Translations under genes and position numbers: made by a program
Notes under the pieces: generated by a model
Seen by the model: the letters and a program-made list of their open reading frames with translations, nothing else
Database searches by the model: none
What the model was told of the DNA's origin: nothing
Shown: positions 23,142 through 30,567 of the stretch, in pieces
How the letters are laid out: each line of letters starts with the position of its first letter
Numbering within the stretch: position 1 is the first letter of the stretch
Assembly (NCBI GenBank): GCA_009779675.1
Contig: WRDS01000013.1
Coordinates: forward strand, 1 to 32,638
DNA from: Coriobacteriia bacterium
GTDB taxonomy: Bacteria > Actinomycetota > Coriobacteriia > Anaerosomatales > PHET01
Length of the DNA: 32,638 nt
Direction: 5' to 3'

Positions 23142-24642
23142 AGACATCGTCGATCCCCGTCTCGCTTGTCTGCACGACCTGGATAATTGAGTGCAAAGGC
23201 TTACCGGTCGTCACGTCAACGAGGCGCAAGTCCGCCATCTCGGGGGATTCGAGCCAGCGTCCTTCGGGATCTGCGAGTATTTTCACGCGCGGATGCAAAA
23301 GATCGTCACTGTTGACGCGGAAAACGACCGCAGTCGAACCGTCATCGAGCATCACGACTGCCCCCATCGGATAGATACCGAGCATCTCCACAAACGCTCG
23401 GGTGATATCCGGGTCGTATGCCATTCCGCGACCCTGCATGAGCACCGAAAGCGCCTTGTCAGGCCGGATCTCCCGCCGGAAGGGACGTGTCGTAGTCATT
23501 GCGTCGTATGCATCGCATAAGGCTACAATACGGCTGAACAGATGCTGCTTTGAATCGTTGACCGCTTCAGGGTAGCCAAGGAGGTCATGACGCTGATGGT
23601 GCTCATAAGCAACGATCATCGGCACCTTGTCGGCGATATTGAGCCGCTTGAGAAGGACGGCACCATCCTCCGAGTGCTGCTTGACCGTTTGCCACTCTTC
23701 ACTGGTGAGGGGGCCCTGCTTGCTCAGGATCTCTTCAGGCACCCATACTTTGCCGATATCGTAGAGAAGCGCAGCAAGTCCGAGCGAACGGAGCTCGTCT
23801 TCGGTGACCCCAATGGCCGAGCCAAGAGAGAGCGCAAAGATGCACACATTGAGCGAGTGGTTGAGGGTGTAGTCGTCATGGCTTTTGATCGTGGTTAAGC
23901 CCATAACCGCTGCCGGGTCTTGCAACAAGTTCTCAAGCAGCGACTCTACTATGTGCTGCAGAGCGTTCACTTCGCCCACGCGACCAAGTTTGGCCTGCTG
24001 CTCGATCTCGCGCATGGCCTCTAGGCCGTAGTCATAATTCCTTCGTGCCTGAATGCGGGTCTCGCGGCCCCTTTCGGTTTTTTCTGCGCTATCCCTTTCA
24101 TCGAGGGTGCTTGTCTCGGCTAGCTTGATAGTCTGCACTCCGGCGCGGGCGAGATAGTCCTGTGTGTCCCCGATCGTTTTTATCTGCGCTTGGCCGAGCA
24201 GCTCAACGAGCACAGCAGCATCATCGGCTCGGACTCCCTCAAGGAACGTCACCGCCGAGATACCATGATCGAGCAGCTCTTCGACGAGCTTACGGTGTAC
24301 GACGCTCTCTTCGGGGAACACCTGGTTCTCAATGAACAGCGTTCCTTTATAGATGTTGACTGTTAGCGAGGGGAACCCTGTTGCAACAAGGGCCGCGATC
24401 GAAGCGGCAAGGCCGTCAAGGGACTCGGTCACAAGAGGGTGCGTCATCGGATAAAGTGCCGAGTTTGTGCATGCGACCGCAAGCGTCCGCACAAGCTCTC
24501 GCGCCTTATTAAGCTTTTCGGGCGTCGCAAAAGGCGCCTGGACGGCAATGAAAGAGGGGCGTGGGGCCGTAGTCTCGCGAGCGAGCTCCTCAGGGCTGGC
24601 AAGCACTTCGGTCTCCTCTGGTCGGTAGGGCATGTCACTCAC
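23128..24642 (-). CDS. HD-GYP domain protein with altered metal-binding motif
   Basis: Residues of about 45-150 form an N-terminal domain shared with the HEAT protein upstream (RTLAVACTNSALYPMTHPL...LTVNIYKGTLFIENQVF). Residues of about 245-400 form an HD-GYP domain: NHSLNV (H262), YDIGK (Y294, D295), KQHSEDG (H323), EHHQRHDLLGYP (H348, H349) and DAYDAM (D378). In active c-di-GMP phosphodiesterases the second motif is HDIGK and the fourth HHExxDGxGYP. Here the first ligand is tyrosine and the glutamate is glutamine, so activity may be reduced or changed. The GTG at 24642 with AGGAG 10 bases before overlaps the HEAT stop by 8 bases; an ATG at 24633 is also possible. Translational coupling to the HEAT gene is likely. 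Confidence 0.9.
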   Translation of the reverse strand: MSDMPYRPEETEVLASPEELARETTAPRPSFIAVQAPFATPEKLNKARELVRTLAVACTNSALYPMTHPLVTESLDGLAASIAALVATGFPSLTVNIYKGTLFIENQVFPEESVVHRKLVEELLDHGISAVTFLEGVRADDAAVLVELLGQAQIKTIGDTQDYLARAGVQTIKLAETSTLDERDSAEKTERGRETRIQARRNYDYGLEAMREIEQQAKLGRVGEVNALQHIVESLLENLLQDPAAVMGLTTIKSHDDYTLNHSLNVCIFALSLGSAIGVTEDELRSLGLAALLYDIGKVWVPEEILSKQGPLTSEEWQTVKQHSEDGAVLLKRLNIADKVPMIVAYEHHQRHDLLGYPEAVNDSKQHLFSRIVALCDAYDAMTTTRPFRREIRPDKALSVLMQGRGMAYDPDITRAFVEMLGIYPMGAVVMLDDGSTAVVFRVNSDDLLHPRVKILADPEGRWLESPEMADLRLVDVTTGKPLHSIIQVVQTSETGIDDVWQYL

Positions 24643-26587
24643 TCGGCATCCGCTCCTCGTCTGGGGTTAAGGTTACAGCGTTTTGAGCTAAATGTCTGAG
24701 ATCCCTGTTCTTTTTTGTAAAAGCGATTTTTTTGGCGAATTTTTTTAGTGCTTTTTGTGCATCCGGGGAGTCGATCGACGCTAGGGCGACAATGATCTCC
24801 TTGCGGAACCCGTAGTTCTTAGCCGCAGCGCCTGTATCATTGAAAAGCCGGATGAGCACAGGTGCAGCTGCGCAGATTTTTTTGCGGCCGACCTCGCGCA
24901 CAATGTGTTGCCGAGTCTCTGCTTCCTGCTGGTTGAGCGCACGCACCAGGGACTGATGCGCCTCCGCGACAGGCATGTCTGCCAAAGCGGTTGCAGCTGC
25001 AAAGCGCACTTTTTCGCTGGGGTTCGAGTTCAGGGCCTGGGCAATGACCCCGGCTGCTCGGCGATCATTTAAAACAACAAGTGTGTGCAGGATCTCCACT
25101 GCTTCTTCGGGGTTGGCTGATTGGAGATGGGCCCGTGCCGCGCCGAGCAAAAGCCCGCTCATACTGCCGAGCACAGGGCCCATGAGCAAGCGCCGATACC
25201 TGGGCATGTTGGTGTAGCTCATCAGGAGCGTCTCAGCGCCGATATTTCCAGCGGTGCTGAGGATCTTGCCGGCAATGACAGCGTCAGAGGCTGTTTTGAC
25301 CGTGTCGCACATGTCTGTCAAGACATCGGAGAGTGCAAGCGCCGAGCGTGCTGAGTCCACCTCATCGGCAAGGGCTGCGTTCTCGCCTAGCTCATCGAGC
25401 CTCCTCAGGGCCTTGTGTACCGTGGTAAAGGCACCTATGCGCACGGCCTCAGGCAAAGCCTCACCGATTGCGCGCAGAGTCTCTGCATCCGGGCTTTTGT
25501 GCGAGATTGCAGTGATTGTCGCAAGCGCCCGAGCAGCAGAGTCCGAGGCCTGCAACTCAGAGACTTGACGCTCAAGGTCTTCTGCGGGGCGTTCCTCGGC
25601 AATCTCGGCGGCGATTGCTACAGCCTGGCCGGTATCAAGCCCGCCTACATCACGGTTGCCGTTCCCGTTCATGCCCGCCTCGTCAGGGGTGTTGTTTCTG
25701 GATGCCTGCTCAGACGAGAACAGGAAATCGAGTGCCTGGAGGGTCTCGTTAGACAGAGGGATCTCTGAAGCGATGTCTTTCGGGGCGCGTCCGCTTGAGA
25801 GCGAAGCAAGTGTCAGCAGGCGTGCCAAAGACGTAGGGCTCATGTCGGCTATGACCGAAAGCATGCCGTCCATGCGTTTGTTGCTCGCGCCAGTGCTGCG
25901 GGTGTCGTTGTTGAGAGCGGTCTCAAGAAGGTTCACGCGCGTTTTCTCATCAAGGCTTAGCAGCGCGCTGATGATGCGTTGCGTTGCAAGTTCTCGGGTG
26001 GCACCCTCCATCTTGGCGAGGGCGCTGGCTATCTCATCGGGTGCGTCTAAGGCGGCGACCTCAGATTTCCAGCGGGCGGTTGCTTCGCAGATGAATTCGG
26101 CGATGTCGCCCAAGGACGCGTTGGCTAGGTCGATGCCGAACAAGGTGGCTTTTTTTGAGTCGCTGAGCCGGATCTCATGCACAGCGATGTGTTGCACGTT
26201 GGTCTTGCCGAGATAGGTGCGTGCACCACCCCCCGTCCGCACATGCGTCGGATCCGCGTTGATAAGCGCAACGAATGCCTCGGCCTCTGCGAAGCTTACG
26301 CCAGGAGTGATAATGAACTGCTCCACCTGCATGGCGTGCAGCGCCTCGGCCACGGCAAGGGTCGGGCTTGAATTTGGAGTAACGGGGGCACCTTCCGCGT
26401 AGATGCGTTGCGGTTCGACGGTGAAATACAAAGGACGGGCATTCGCGGGTTTTGCGAGGTTGTCGACGAGCTTTTGTACGGCCTCTTTCGGAAGTGCGGA
26501 GGCAGGCGGGTATAGCCGTGCTGTCCCTGCAGCAGCTGCCAACAGCTTCAGCACGCCTTCGGCATGAGCAGACTTATCTGTGCTCAA
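24635..26587 (-). CDS. HEAT-repeat protein with N-terminal domain shared with HD-GYP partner
   Basis: Residues 8-115 (LKLLAAAAGTARLYPPASAL...LYFTVEPQRIYAEGAPV...GVSFAEAEAFVALI) align in motif order with the N terminus of the HD-GYP protein encoded downstream. The C-terminal 160 residues are HEAT or PBS-lyase-like helical repeats (AAGVIAQALNSNPSEKVRFAAATALADM, QQEAETRQHIVREVGRKKICAAAPVLIRLF). The middle is mostly helical and unrecognised. HEAT repeats bind proteins, so this is probably a scaffold acting with the HD-GYP protein. No signal peptide or membrane helix is visible, so it is cytoplasmic. The start is a TTG at 26587 preceded by AAGGTGAG; no ATG lies near in frame. The CRP-like palindrome is about 100 bp upstream. 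Confidence 0.82.
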   Translation of the reverse strand: MSTDKSAHAEGVLKLLAAAAGTARLYPPASALPKEAVQKLVDNLAKPANARPLYFTVEPQRIYAEGAPVTPNSSPTLAVAEALHAMQVEQFIITPGVSFAEAEAFVALINADPTHVRTGGGARTYLGKTNVQHIAVHEIRLSDSKKATLFGIDLANASLGDIAEFICEATARWKSEVAALDAPDEIASALAKMEGATRELATQRIISALLSLDEKTRVNLLETALNNDTRSTGASNKRMDGMLSVIADMSPTSLARLLTLASLSSGRAPKDIASEIPLSNETLQALDFLFSSEQASRNNTPDEAGMNGNGNRDVGGLDTGQAVAIAAEIAEERPAEDLERQVSELQASDSAARALATITAISHKSPDAETLRAIGEALPEAVRIGAFTTVHKALRRLDELGENAALADEVDSARSALALSDVLTDMCDTVKTASDAVIAGKILSTAGNIGAETLLMSYTNMPRYRRLLMGPVLGSMSGLLLGAARAHLQSANPEEAVEILHTLVVLNDRRAAGVIAQALNSNPSEKVRFAAATALADMPVAEAHQSLVRALNQQEAETRQHIVREVGRKKICAAAPVLIRLFNDTGAAAKNYGFRKEIIVALASIDSPDAQKALKKFAKKIAFTKKNRDLRHLAQNAVTLTPDEERMPSE

Positions 26588-26848
26588 AACTCGCTCACCT
26601 TGCTTTGCTACATTTCTCTACATGTACAAACGATGGCTTTTAGGACAATGTATCGGAAGAATGCTTGTCGGCCTTCATCTGGCCTGTGACACAGATCACA
26701 CTCTTGTAGCTGCGCAAACAGCATTGACGGAATCAGTTTGATCCTTTGCGACCCTACAATGTCCTGCTTCCGTTATTATCGACGAGGACGGTGCGTTTGT
26801 CATGACCGATCACGACTGCAGGTCACGCAAAGCGGTTATGCAAAGCCC
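26588..26848. other. Regulatory spacer upstream of the HEAT operon
   Basis: Apart from the palindrome at 26685-26700, this 261-bp stretch is without a supported gene. It includes TTGACG at 26724-26729, TACAAT at 26755-26760 and TTATTATC near 26773, which are promoter-like pieces but not properly spaced with one another. The promoters for both divergent genes must lie between here and 27057. Confidence 0.4.
26685..26700. promoter_or_regulatory. CRP/FNR-superfamily type palindrome TGTGA-N6-TCACA
   Basis: TGTGACACAGATCACA matches the classic CRP half-sites TGTGA and TCACA with the exact 6-bp spacing. It lies in the spacer between the divergent HEAT/HD-GYP operon (98 bp from its start) and the ROK kinase gene (about 360 bp from its start). 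It is near enough to control the HEAT operon and may influence the kinase gene. Confidence 0.5.
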
Positions 26849-26953
26849 GACAAGACTTGAGTGCCGAGCAGTATCGGCAGACTGACAAGACTTAAGGCTC
26901 GGATAGTATCGGCAGGGTAACAAAACTTGAGTGCCGAGCAGTATCGGCAGAGT
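26849..26953. repeat. Three tandem 35-bp units
   Basis: Units at 26849-26883, 26884-26918 and 26919-26953 have exactly 35 bp each. Units 1 and 3 share ACTTGAGTGCCGAGCAGTAT and CGGCAG; unit 2 is more diverged but keeps ACAAGACTT and AGTATCGGCAG. A partial unit follows. The array is about 100 bp upstream of the ROK gene start and shows no relation in sequence to the other arrays. Confidence 0.88.
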
Positions 26954-27057
26954 ACAGCAGTAGGCTCGTTTGGACATTGCAAGGTATTATCACCTGGACA
27001 CCAGTTGTTGCCGAGTGAATCGCCTCAGTCTCGTGGCAAGGGAGAGGGACATTTGTG

Positions 27058-28032
27058 ATGCGACCTAATTACGCCATAGGTGTGGACGTAGGCGGGACGA
27101 AGATGGCCGCCGGGCTGGTGGAGCGAAAAGGACGCATTGTAAAAGATGCTTTCAGCCCAACCCCACATTCTGGGCCCTTCAGCGTGGTAGACACGATCAT
27201 CGAGCTTATCGAGCAGGTCTCGGCAGGTGTCCAGTCCTCTGAGAGCGCTGGCACCGGCATCGGGCTTCCTGCGCAGATCGATTTTCTTAAGCAGTCGGTA
27301 GAGTTCTGCACAAACCTGCCACTGGGGGGCGTCGATGTCCGCTCGCTCGTGATGTCACGCTGCAAGCACGAGATCACCATCGACAACGATGGCCACCTTG
27401 CTGCTTTAGGCGAGGCAAGATATGGGGCGGCTAAAGGCGCCAAAGACTTCATGATGGTCACGGTTGGCACGGGTGTGGGCGGCGGCTTCTTCATAAACGG
27501 GGAGCCGTATCGGGGCAGCCGCGGCCTTGGCGGGGAGATCGGTCACGTCGTTATCGACCTTAACGGCCCACCGTGCCCCTGTGGCGGGCATGGGCACCTG
27601 GAATCGTTTTTGAGCAGGGCTGCTATCGAGGCAAGGGCGCGTCAGGAGGCCGGGCAGTACAGCGGTCGTGCGATAGTAAAGGCAGCGGGCGGGAACCCGC
27701 AAGCGGTCACTGCCGAGGCGGTCACGACTGCGGCCGCCGCAGGCGACAAGGCCGCTTTGCAGATCCTTGCCGAGGCTGGCGAGACGCTTGGCCGAGCGCT
27801 TGTCGGCTTTGTGAACGTGTTCAACCCGCAGCTGATCGTCATAGGGGGTGGTATCGGCGAGAAGGCCCCCACGCTCGTGTCCCGTGCTGCCGAGGTGATG
27901 CAGACAGAGGTGCTGGCCGGTCGCAAGGACGTGAGCGTGACCAGCGCGGTGCTCGGCAATGATGCCGGTATCCTCGGAGCTGCCGCGCTGGCTTTTGACG
28001 AATACGATGTTCGGGAAGGGCTCAACCGGTAG
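27058..28032 (+). CDS. ROK-family sugar kinase (glucokinase-like)
   Basis: The phosphate-binding loop GVDVGGTKMAAGLV lies at the N terminus, the catalytic aspartate in DNDGHLAALGEARYGAA, and the adenosine loop in VTVGTGVGGGFF. The ROK zinc site is GEIGHVVID...CPCGGHGHLES; the family usually has CxCGxxGCLE, so the last cysteine is histidine here. ROK glucokinases phosphorylate glucose with ATP in the cytoplasm to feed glycolysis; members with N-acetyl-sugar specificity share the same motifs, so glucose is the likeliest but not proven substrate. There is no N-terminal helix-turn-helix, so it is a kinase and not a repressor. AGAGGGA at 27043-27049 is 8 bases before the ATG at 27058 and 5 before a GTG at 27055. 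Its end is repeated downstream. Confidence 0.93.
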   Translation: MRPNYAIGVDVGGTKMAAGLVERKGRIVKDAFSPTPHSGPFSVVDTIIELIEQVSAGVQSSESAGTGIGLPAQIDFLKQSVEFCTNLPLGGVDVRSLVMSRCKHEITIDNDGHLAALGEARYGAAKGAKDFMMVTVGTGVGGGFFINGEPYRGSRGLGGEIGHVVIDLNGPPCPCGGHGHLESFLSRAAIEARARQEAGQYSGRAIVKAAGGNPQAVTAEAVTTAAAAGDKAALQILAEAGETLGRALVGFVNVFNPQLIVIGGGIGEKAPTLVSRAAEVMQTEVLAGRKDVSVTSAVLGNDAGILGAAALAFDEYDVREGLNR

Positions 28033-28142
28033 GTGCGCGCAGCGTGCGGCGGGCGCAACCGGTGGTAGATGCGCACGACAGGCACGTACGGCAGGCGCAA
28101 TCGGCGGCGCGTGCGCACGGCAGGCGCAATCGGCGCAGGCGC
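28018..28142. repeat. Imperfect repeats containing the end of the ROK gene
   Basis: GGGCTCAACCGGTAGGTGCGC (28018-28038, containing the TAG stop at 28030-28032) reappears as GGGCGCAACCGGTGG...ATGCGC (28051-28074) and as CAGGCGCAATCGGCG at 28092 and 28121, the last two being identical over 15 bp with a 29-bp period. The spacer to the DUF362 gene is almost wholly made of these copies. Confidence 0.8.
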
Positions 28143-28163
28143 ACAGCGCAGAGAGGCACGTAA

Positions 28164-29360
28164 ATGAGCGGCTCATTTGACGCAGCAGACGGAACGCGCA
28201 CAGCAAAGGCTCCCAAAGAAGGCATCGCGGAGGCCCCTGGGCAAGGTGCCGAGCGCTCGCCCGTCTGGTTCACCGCGGCACGCACTCCGGGCAAGCGGTC
28301 GCTTATCACACGCGCGGGCGCGTTGCTCGAGCGCGCCGGACTCTCCCGTGTGATTGCCGAGGGGGATCTTGTGGCCGTTAAGCTGCACTTCGGCGAGGAG
28401 GGCAACACCGCCTTCGTGCACCCGGTTTTCGTGCGCGAGGTCGTCCGTCGGATCCGTGCCCTTGGCGCAAAACCGTTTCTTACCGACAGCAACACGCTCT
28501 ATCGCGGTCAGCGGTCCAACGCGGTCGATCACGTGGAATGCGCGCTTCACAACGGCTTTTCTTATGCGACCGTCGAAGCCCCGCTCATCATTGCCGATGG
28601 GCTTGATGGCAGAGAGTCCGTCGATGTTGCGATCGAAGGGTTCAAGCATTTCGACAGCGTGAGGATCGGCGCTGCGGCAGTCCGTGCCGATGCCATGGTC
28701 GTGGTAAGCCATGTGAAGGGGCACGAGGCCACCGGTTTTGGCGGCGCTTTGAAGAATGCCGGCATGGGGCTCGGCTCTCGCAGCGCCAAGCAGCGGATGC
28801 ACGCAGACTTTGAGCCGCATCCGAATGAGGAGACCTGCACAGGGTGCGGGCGCTGCGTACAATGGTGCCCAACGGACGCGATCGCGCTTGGCCCTGGCCG
28901 TGCGGCTGCTGTCGATCATGGTCTCTGCTACGGCTGTGGCGAGTGCGTGGCCGCCTGCCCCTCCGGAGCGATCGCTATCAATTGGAAAACCGATGCAGGC
29001 TCCCTACAGGAGAAGATCGTCGAGCATGCCGCGGGTGTCCTTTCGGGAAAACAGGGAAAGACCATCTGCCTCTCCTTTGCAAACAATGTCACCCCCGACT
29101 GCGATTGCTGGTCGTTCTCGGATGCTCCGGTCGTCGCAGATATCGGGGTGTTCGCCTCAACCGATATCGTTGCCATCGACCAGGCTGCCTACGATGCCGT
29201 CGTCCAGGCCACCGGCCTTCCCGGGACAAAAGGGGAGGGGCTCGACCCAGGCTGCGACAAGTTTTTCGCAATATCAGGCGTAGACGGCACAGCAGCAATG
29301 GAATACGCCGAGGAACACGGGCTTGGCTCACGTGCCTATGAGCTAAAAACGCAGTCATGA
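28164..29360 (+). CDS. DUF362 protein with two [4Fe-4S] ferredoxin-type clusters
   Basis: The N-terminal two thirds carry DUF362 motifs: GDLVAVKLHFGEEGNTAFVHP, GAKPFLTDSNTLYRGQRSNAVDH, VVSHVKGHEATGFGGALKNAGMG. Residues of about 223-265 form a bacterial ferredoxin pair, CTGCGRCVQWCP and CYGCGECVAACP, giving eight cysteine ligands for two clusters. A final DUF362 segment ends near DPGCDKFF. The family is widespread in anaerobes and has been called a [Fe-S] binding protein of unknown reaction; a redox role is inferred from the clusters. The first 30 residues are low complexity and may be a poorly conserved addition. It is separated from the ROK gene by the repeat-rich spacer, so co-transcription is uncertain. 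Confidence 0.92.
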   Translation: MSGSFDAADGTRTAKAPKEGIAEAPGQGAERSPVWFTAARTPGKRSLITRAGALLERAGLSRVIAEGDLVAVKLHFGEEGNTAFVHPVFVREVVRRIRALGAKPFLTDSNTLYRGQRSNAVDHVECALHNGFSYATVEAPLIIADGLDGRESVDVAIEGFKHFDSVRIGAAAVRADAMVVVSHVKGHEATGFGGALKNAGMGLGSRSAKQRMHADFEPHPNEETCTGCGRCVQWCPTDAIALGPGRAAAVDHGLCYGCGECVAACPSGAIAINWKTDAGSLQEKIVEHAAGVLSGKQGKTICLSFANNVTPDCDCWSFSDAPVVADIGVFASTDIVAIDQAAYDAVVQATGLPGTKGEGLDPGCDKFFAISGVDGTAAMEYAEEHGLGSRAYELKTQS

Positions 29361-29387
29361 ACAATGCTAATGTATTGCTGATTCATA

Positions 29388-29431
29388 CAAAGGAGCGGGA
29401 GACCCGTGCAGGGGAACGGGAGACCGAAGTT
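29388..29431. repeat. Short duplicated segment downstream of DUF362
   Basis: GAGCGGGAGACCCGTGCAGG is followed by GGAACGGGAGACCGAAGTTCAGG, two near copies with the common core CGGGAGACC and a period of about 21 bp. They lie in the 106-bp spacer before the first membrane paralogue. Confidence 0.5.
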
Positions 29432-29466
29432 CAGGCGTGACACCTTCCAGCGATAGGGGAGCGGCT

Positions 29467-30501
29467 ATGAAAATCAGGTTTGGCGAGATCATCAAACGGG
29501 CCTGGCAGATCATGTGGCGGCATAAGGTGCTTTGGGTGCTCGGGATGTTTGCGGGCATTTCAGGTGGGTGCCAGGGGGGCGTGAACTCGAGTTCCAACTA
29601 TAGGTCGTCATCGGCACCGGATTTGAGTTCCCTATCCGATCGGCTGTCACCTGATTTCCTTGGAGTCCTTCCCGCTTTCATCGCGATCATCGTGGTTTTT
29701 GTGCTGATCGGACTTGTTTGGTGGATCCTTTCTCTCGCTGCTCAGGGAGGTCTTATCGCTGGTGTTGATGAGATTGAGGCAGGCAGGGCTCCGCGTCTAG
29801 GGGCACTTTGGAAGGCGGGCTTCTCCAAATTCCTGTCCCTCTGGGGACTCGATATACTTGCAGGACTCCCCCTCTTTCTGGTTGGCGTTGGGATTGTAGC
29901 CGGTGCCATTGCCATTGTGCTGAGCGGTGGAAGCGGTGGCAGGCCAGAGACGGCTGGACTGGTGGTCGGGATGCTTTGCGGTGTCGTCGCCCTCCTGCCG
30001 CTCCTCATTGTCGGCGGGTTCGTCCTAGGGGTCATCAGGCTTGTCGGGCAGCGCTACATCATGTTCGGTGGCAGGAGGACATTCCAGGCGTTTGGCGATG
30101 CATGGCGTTTTTTACGCGGCAGCCTTAAGAACACGCTGCTCATGTACCTCATAAACTGCGGTCTCAATCTCGCTGCAAGTGTGGTCATCACCATTCCGAT
30201 AATAGTCATCTCCATTCCATTTATTGGCGCAGTTTTTGGTACTGCTGCTTTTTCAAGCATTTCGGACAGCTCGGGAGTAGGAGCCCTCTTTGCCTCCCTC
30301 GGGTTGTTGGCGTTGATATTTATACCGCTGATCATCATCTTATCGCTGTTTTACGCAGGGGTCTGGGGAACTTACACGTCGGCGCTCGGGACGCTTTTCT
30401 TCCGCCAGATGACAGGCATGGACATCGCCGAGCAGGCCGTGTTCGCTCCTCAGCCGCCGCTAGAGCCGATGATGATGGGGGTCGCGCCGACAGACGAGTA
30501 G
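29467..30501 (+). CDS. Polytopic membrane protein, first of a tandem paralogous pair
   Basis: The protein has an amphipathic start (MKIRFGEIIKRAWQIMWRHKVLWVLGMFAGISGG) followed by about six hydrophobic helices. Conserved blocks shared with the next gene are FSKFLSLWGLDILAGLP, VGQRYIMFGGRRTFQAFGDAWRFLRGSLKNTLLMYLIN and LGTLFFRQMTGM. Similar proteins in Actinobacteria are annotated only as hypothetical or as glycerophosphodiester phosphodiesterase membrane-domain-like, and I do not assign a function. AGGGGAG at 29455-29461 is 5 bases before the ATG at 29467, which is preferred to an upstream ATG at 29437. The two paralogues lie 66 bp apart and appear to run in one operon with rsmI. Confidence 0.8.
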   Translation: MKIRFGEIIKRAWQIMWRHKVLWVLGMFAGISGGCQGGVNSSSNYRSSSAPDLSSLSDRLSPDFLGVLPAFIAIIVVFVLIGLVWWILSLAAQGGLIAGVDEIEAGRAPRLGALWKAGFSKFLSLWGLDILAGLPLFLVGVGIVAGAIAIVLSGGSGGRPETAGLVVGMLCGVVALLPLLIVGGFVLGVIRLVGQRYIMFGGRRTFQAFGDAWRFLRGSLKNTLLMYLINCGLNLAASVVITIPIIVISIPFIGAVFGTAAFSSISDSSGVGALFASLGLLALIFIPLIIILSLFYAGVWGTYTSALGTLFFRQMTGMDIAEQAVFAPQPPLEPMMMGVAPTDE

Positions 30502-30567
30502 CGAGATCTCGGTGCCTGGCGGGTCAAAAAGATCGGTCGAACGCCTTCCTGTGACAGGAGAGCAGTT

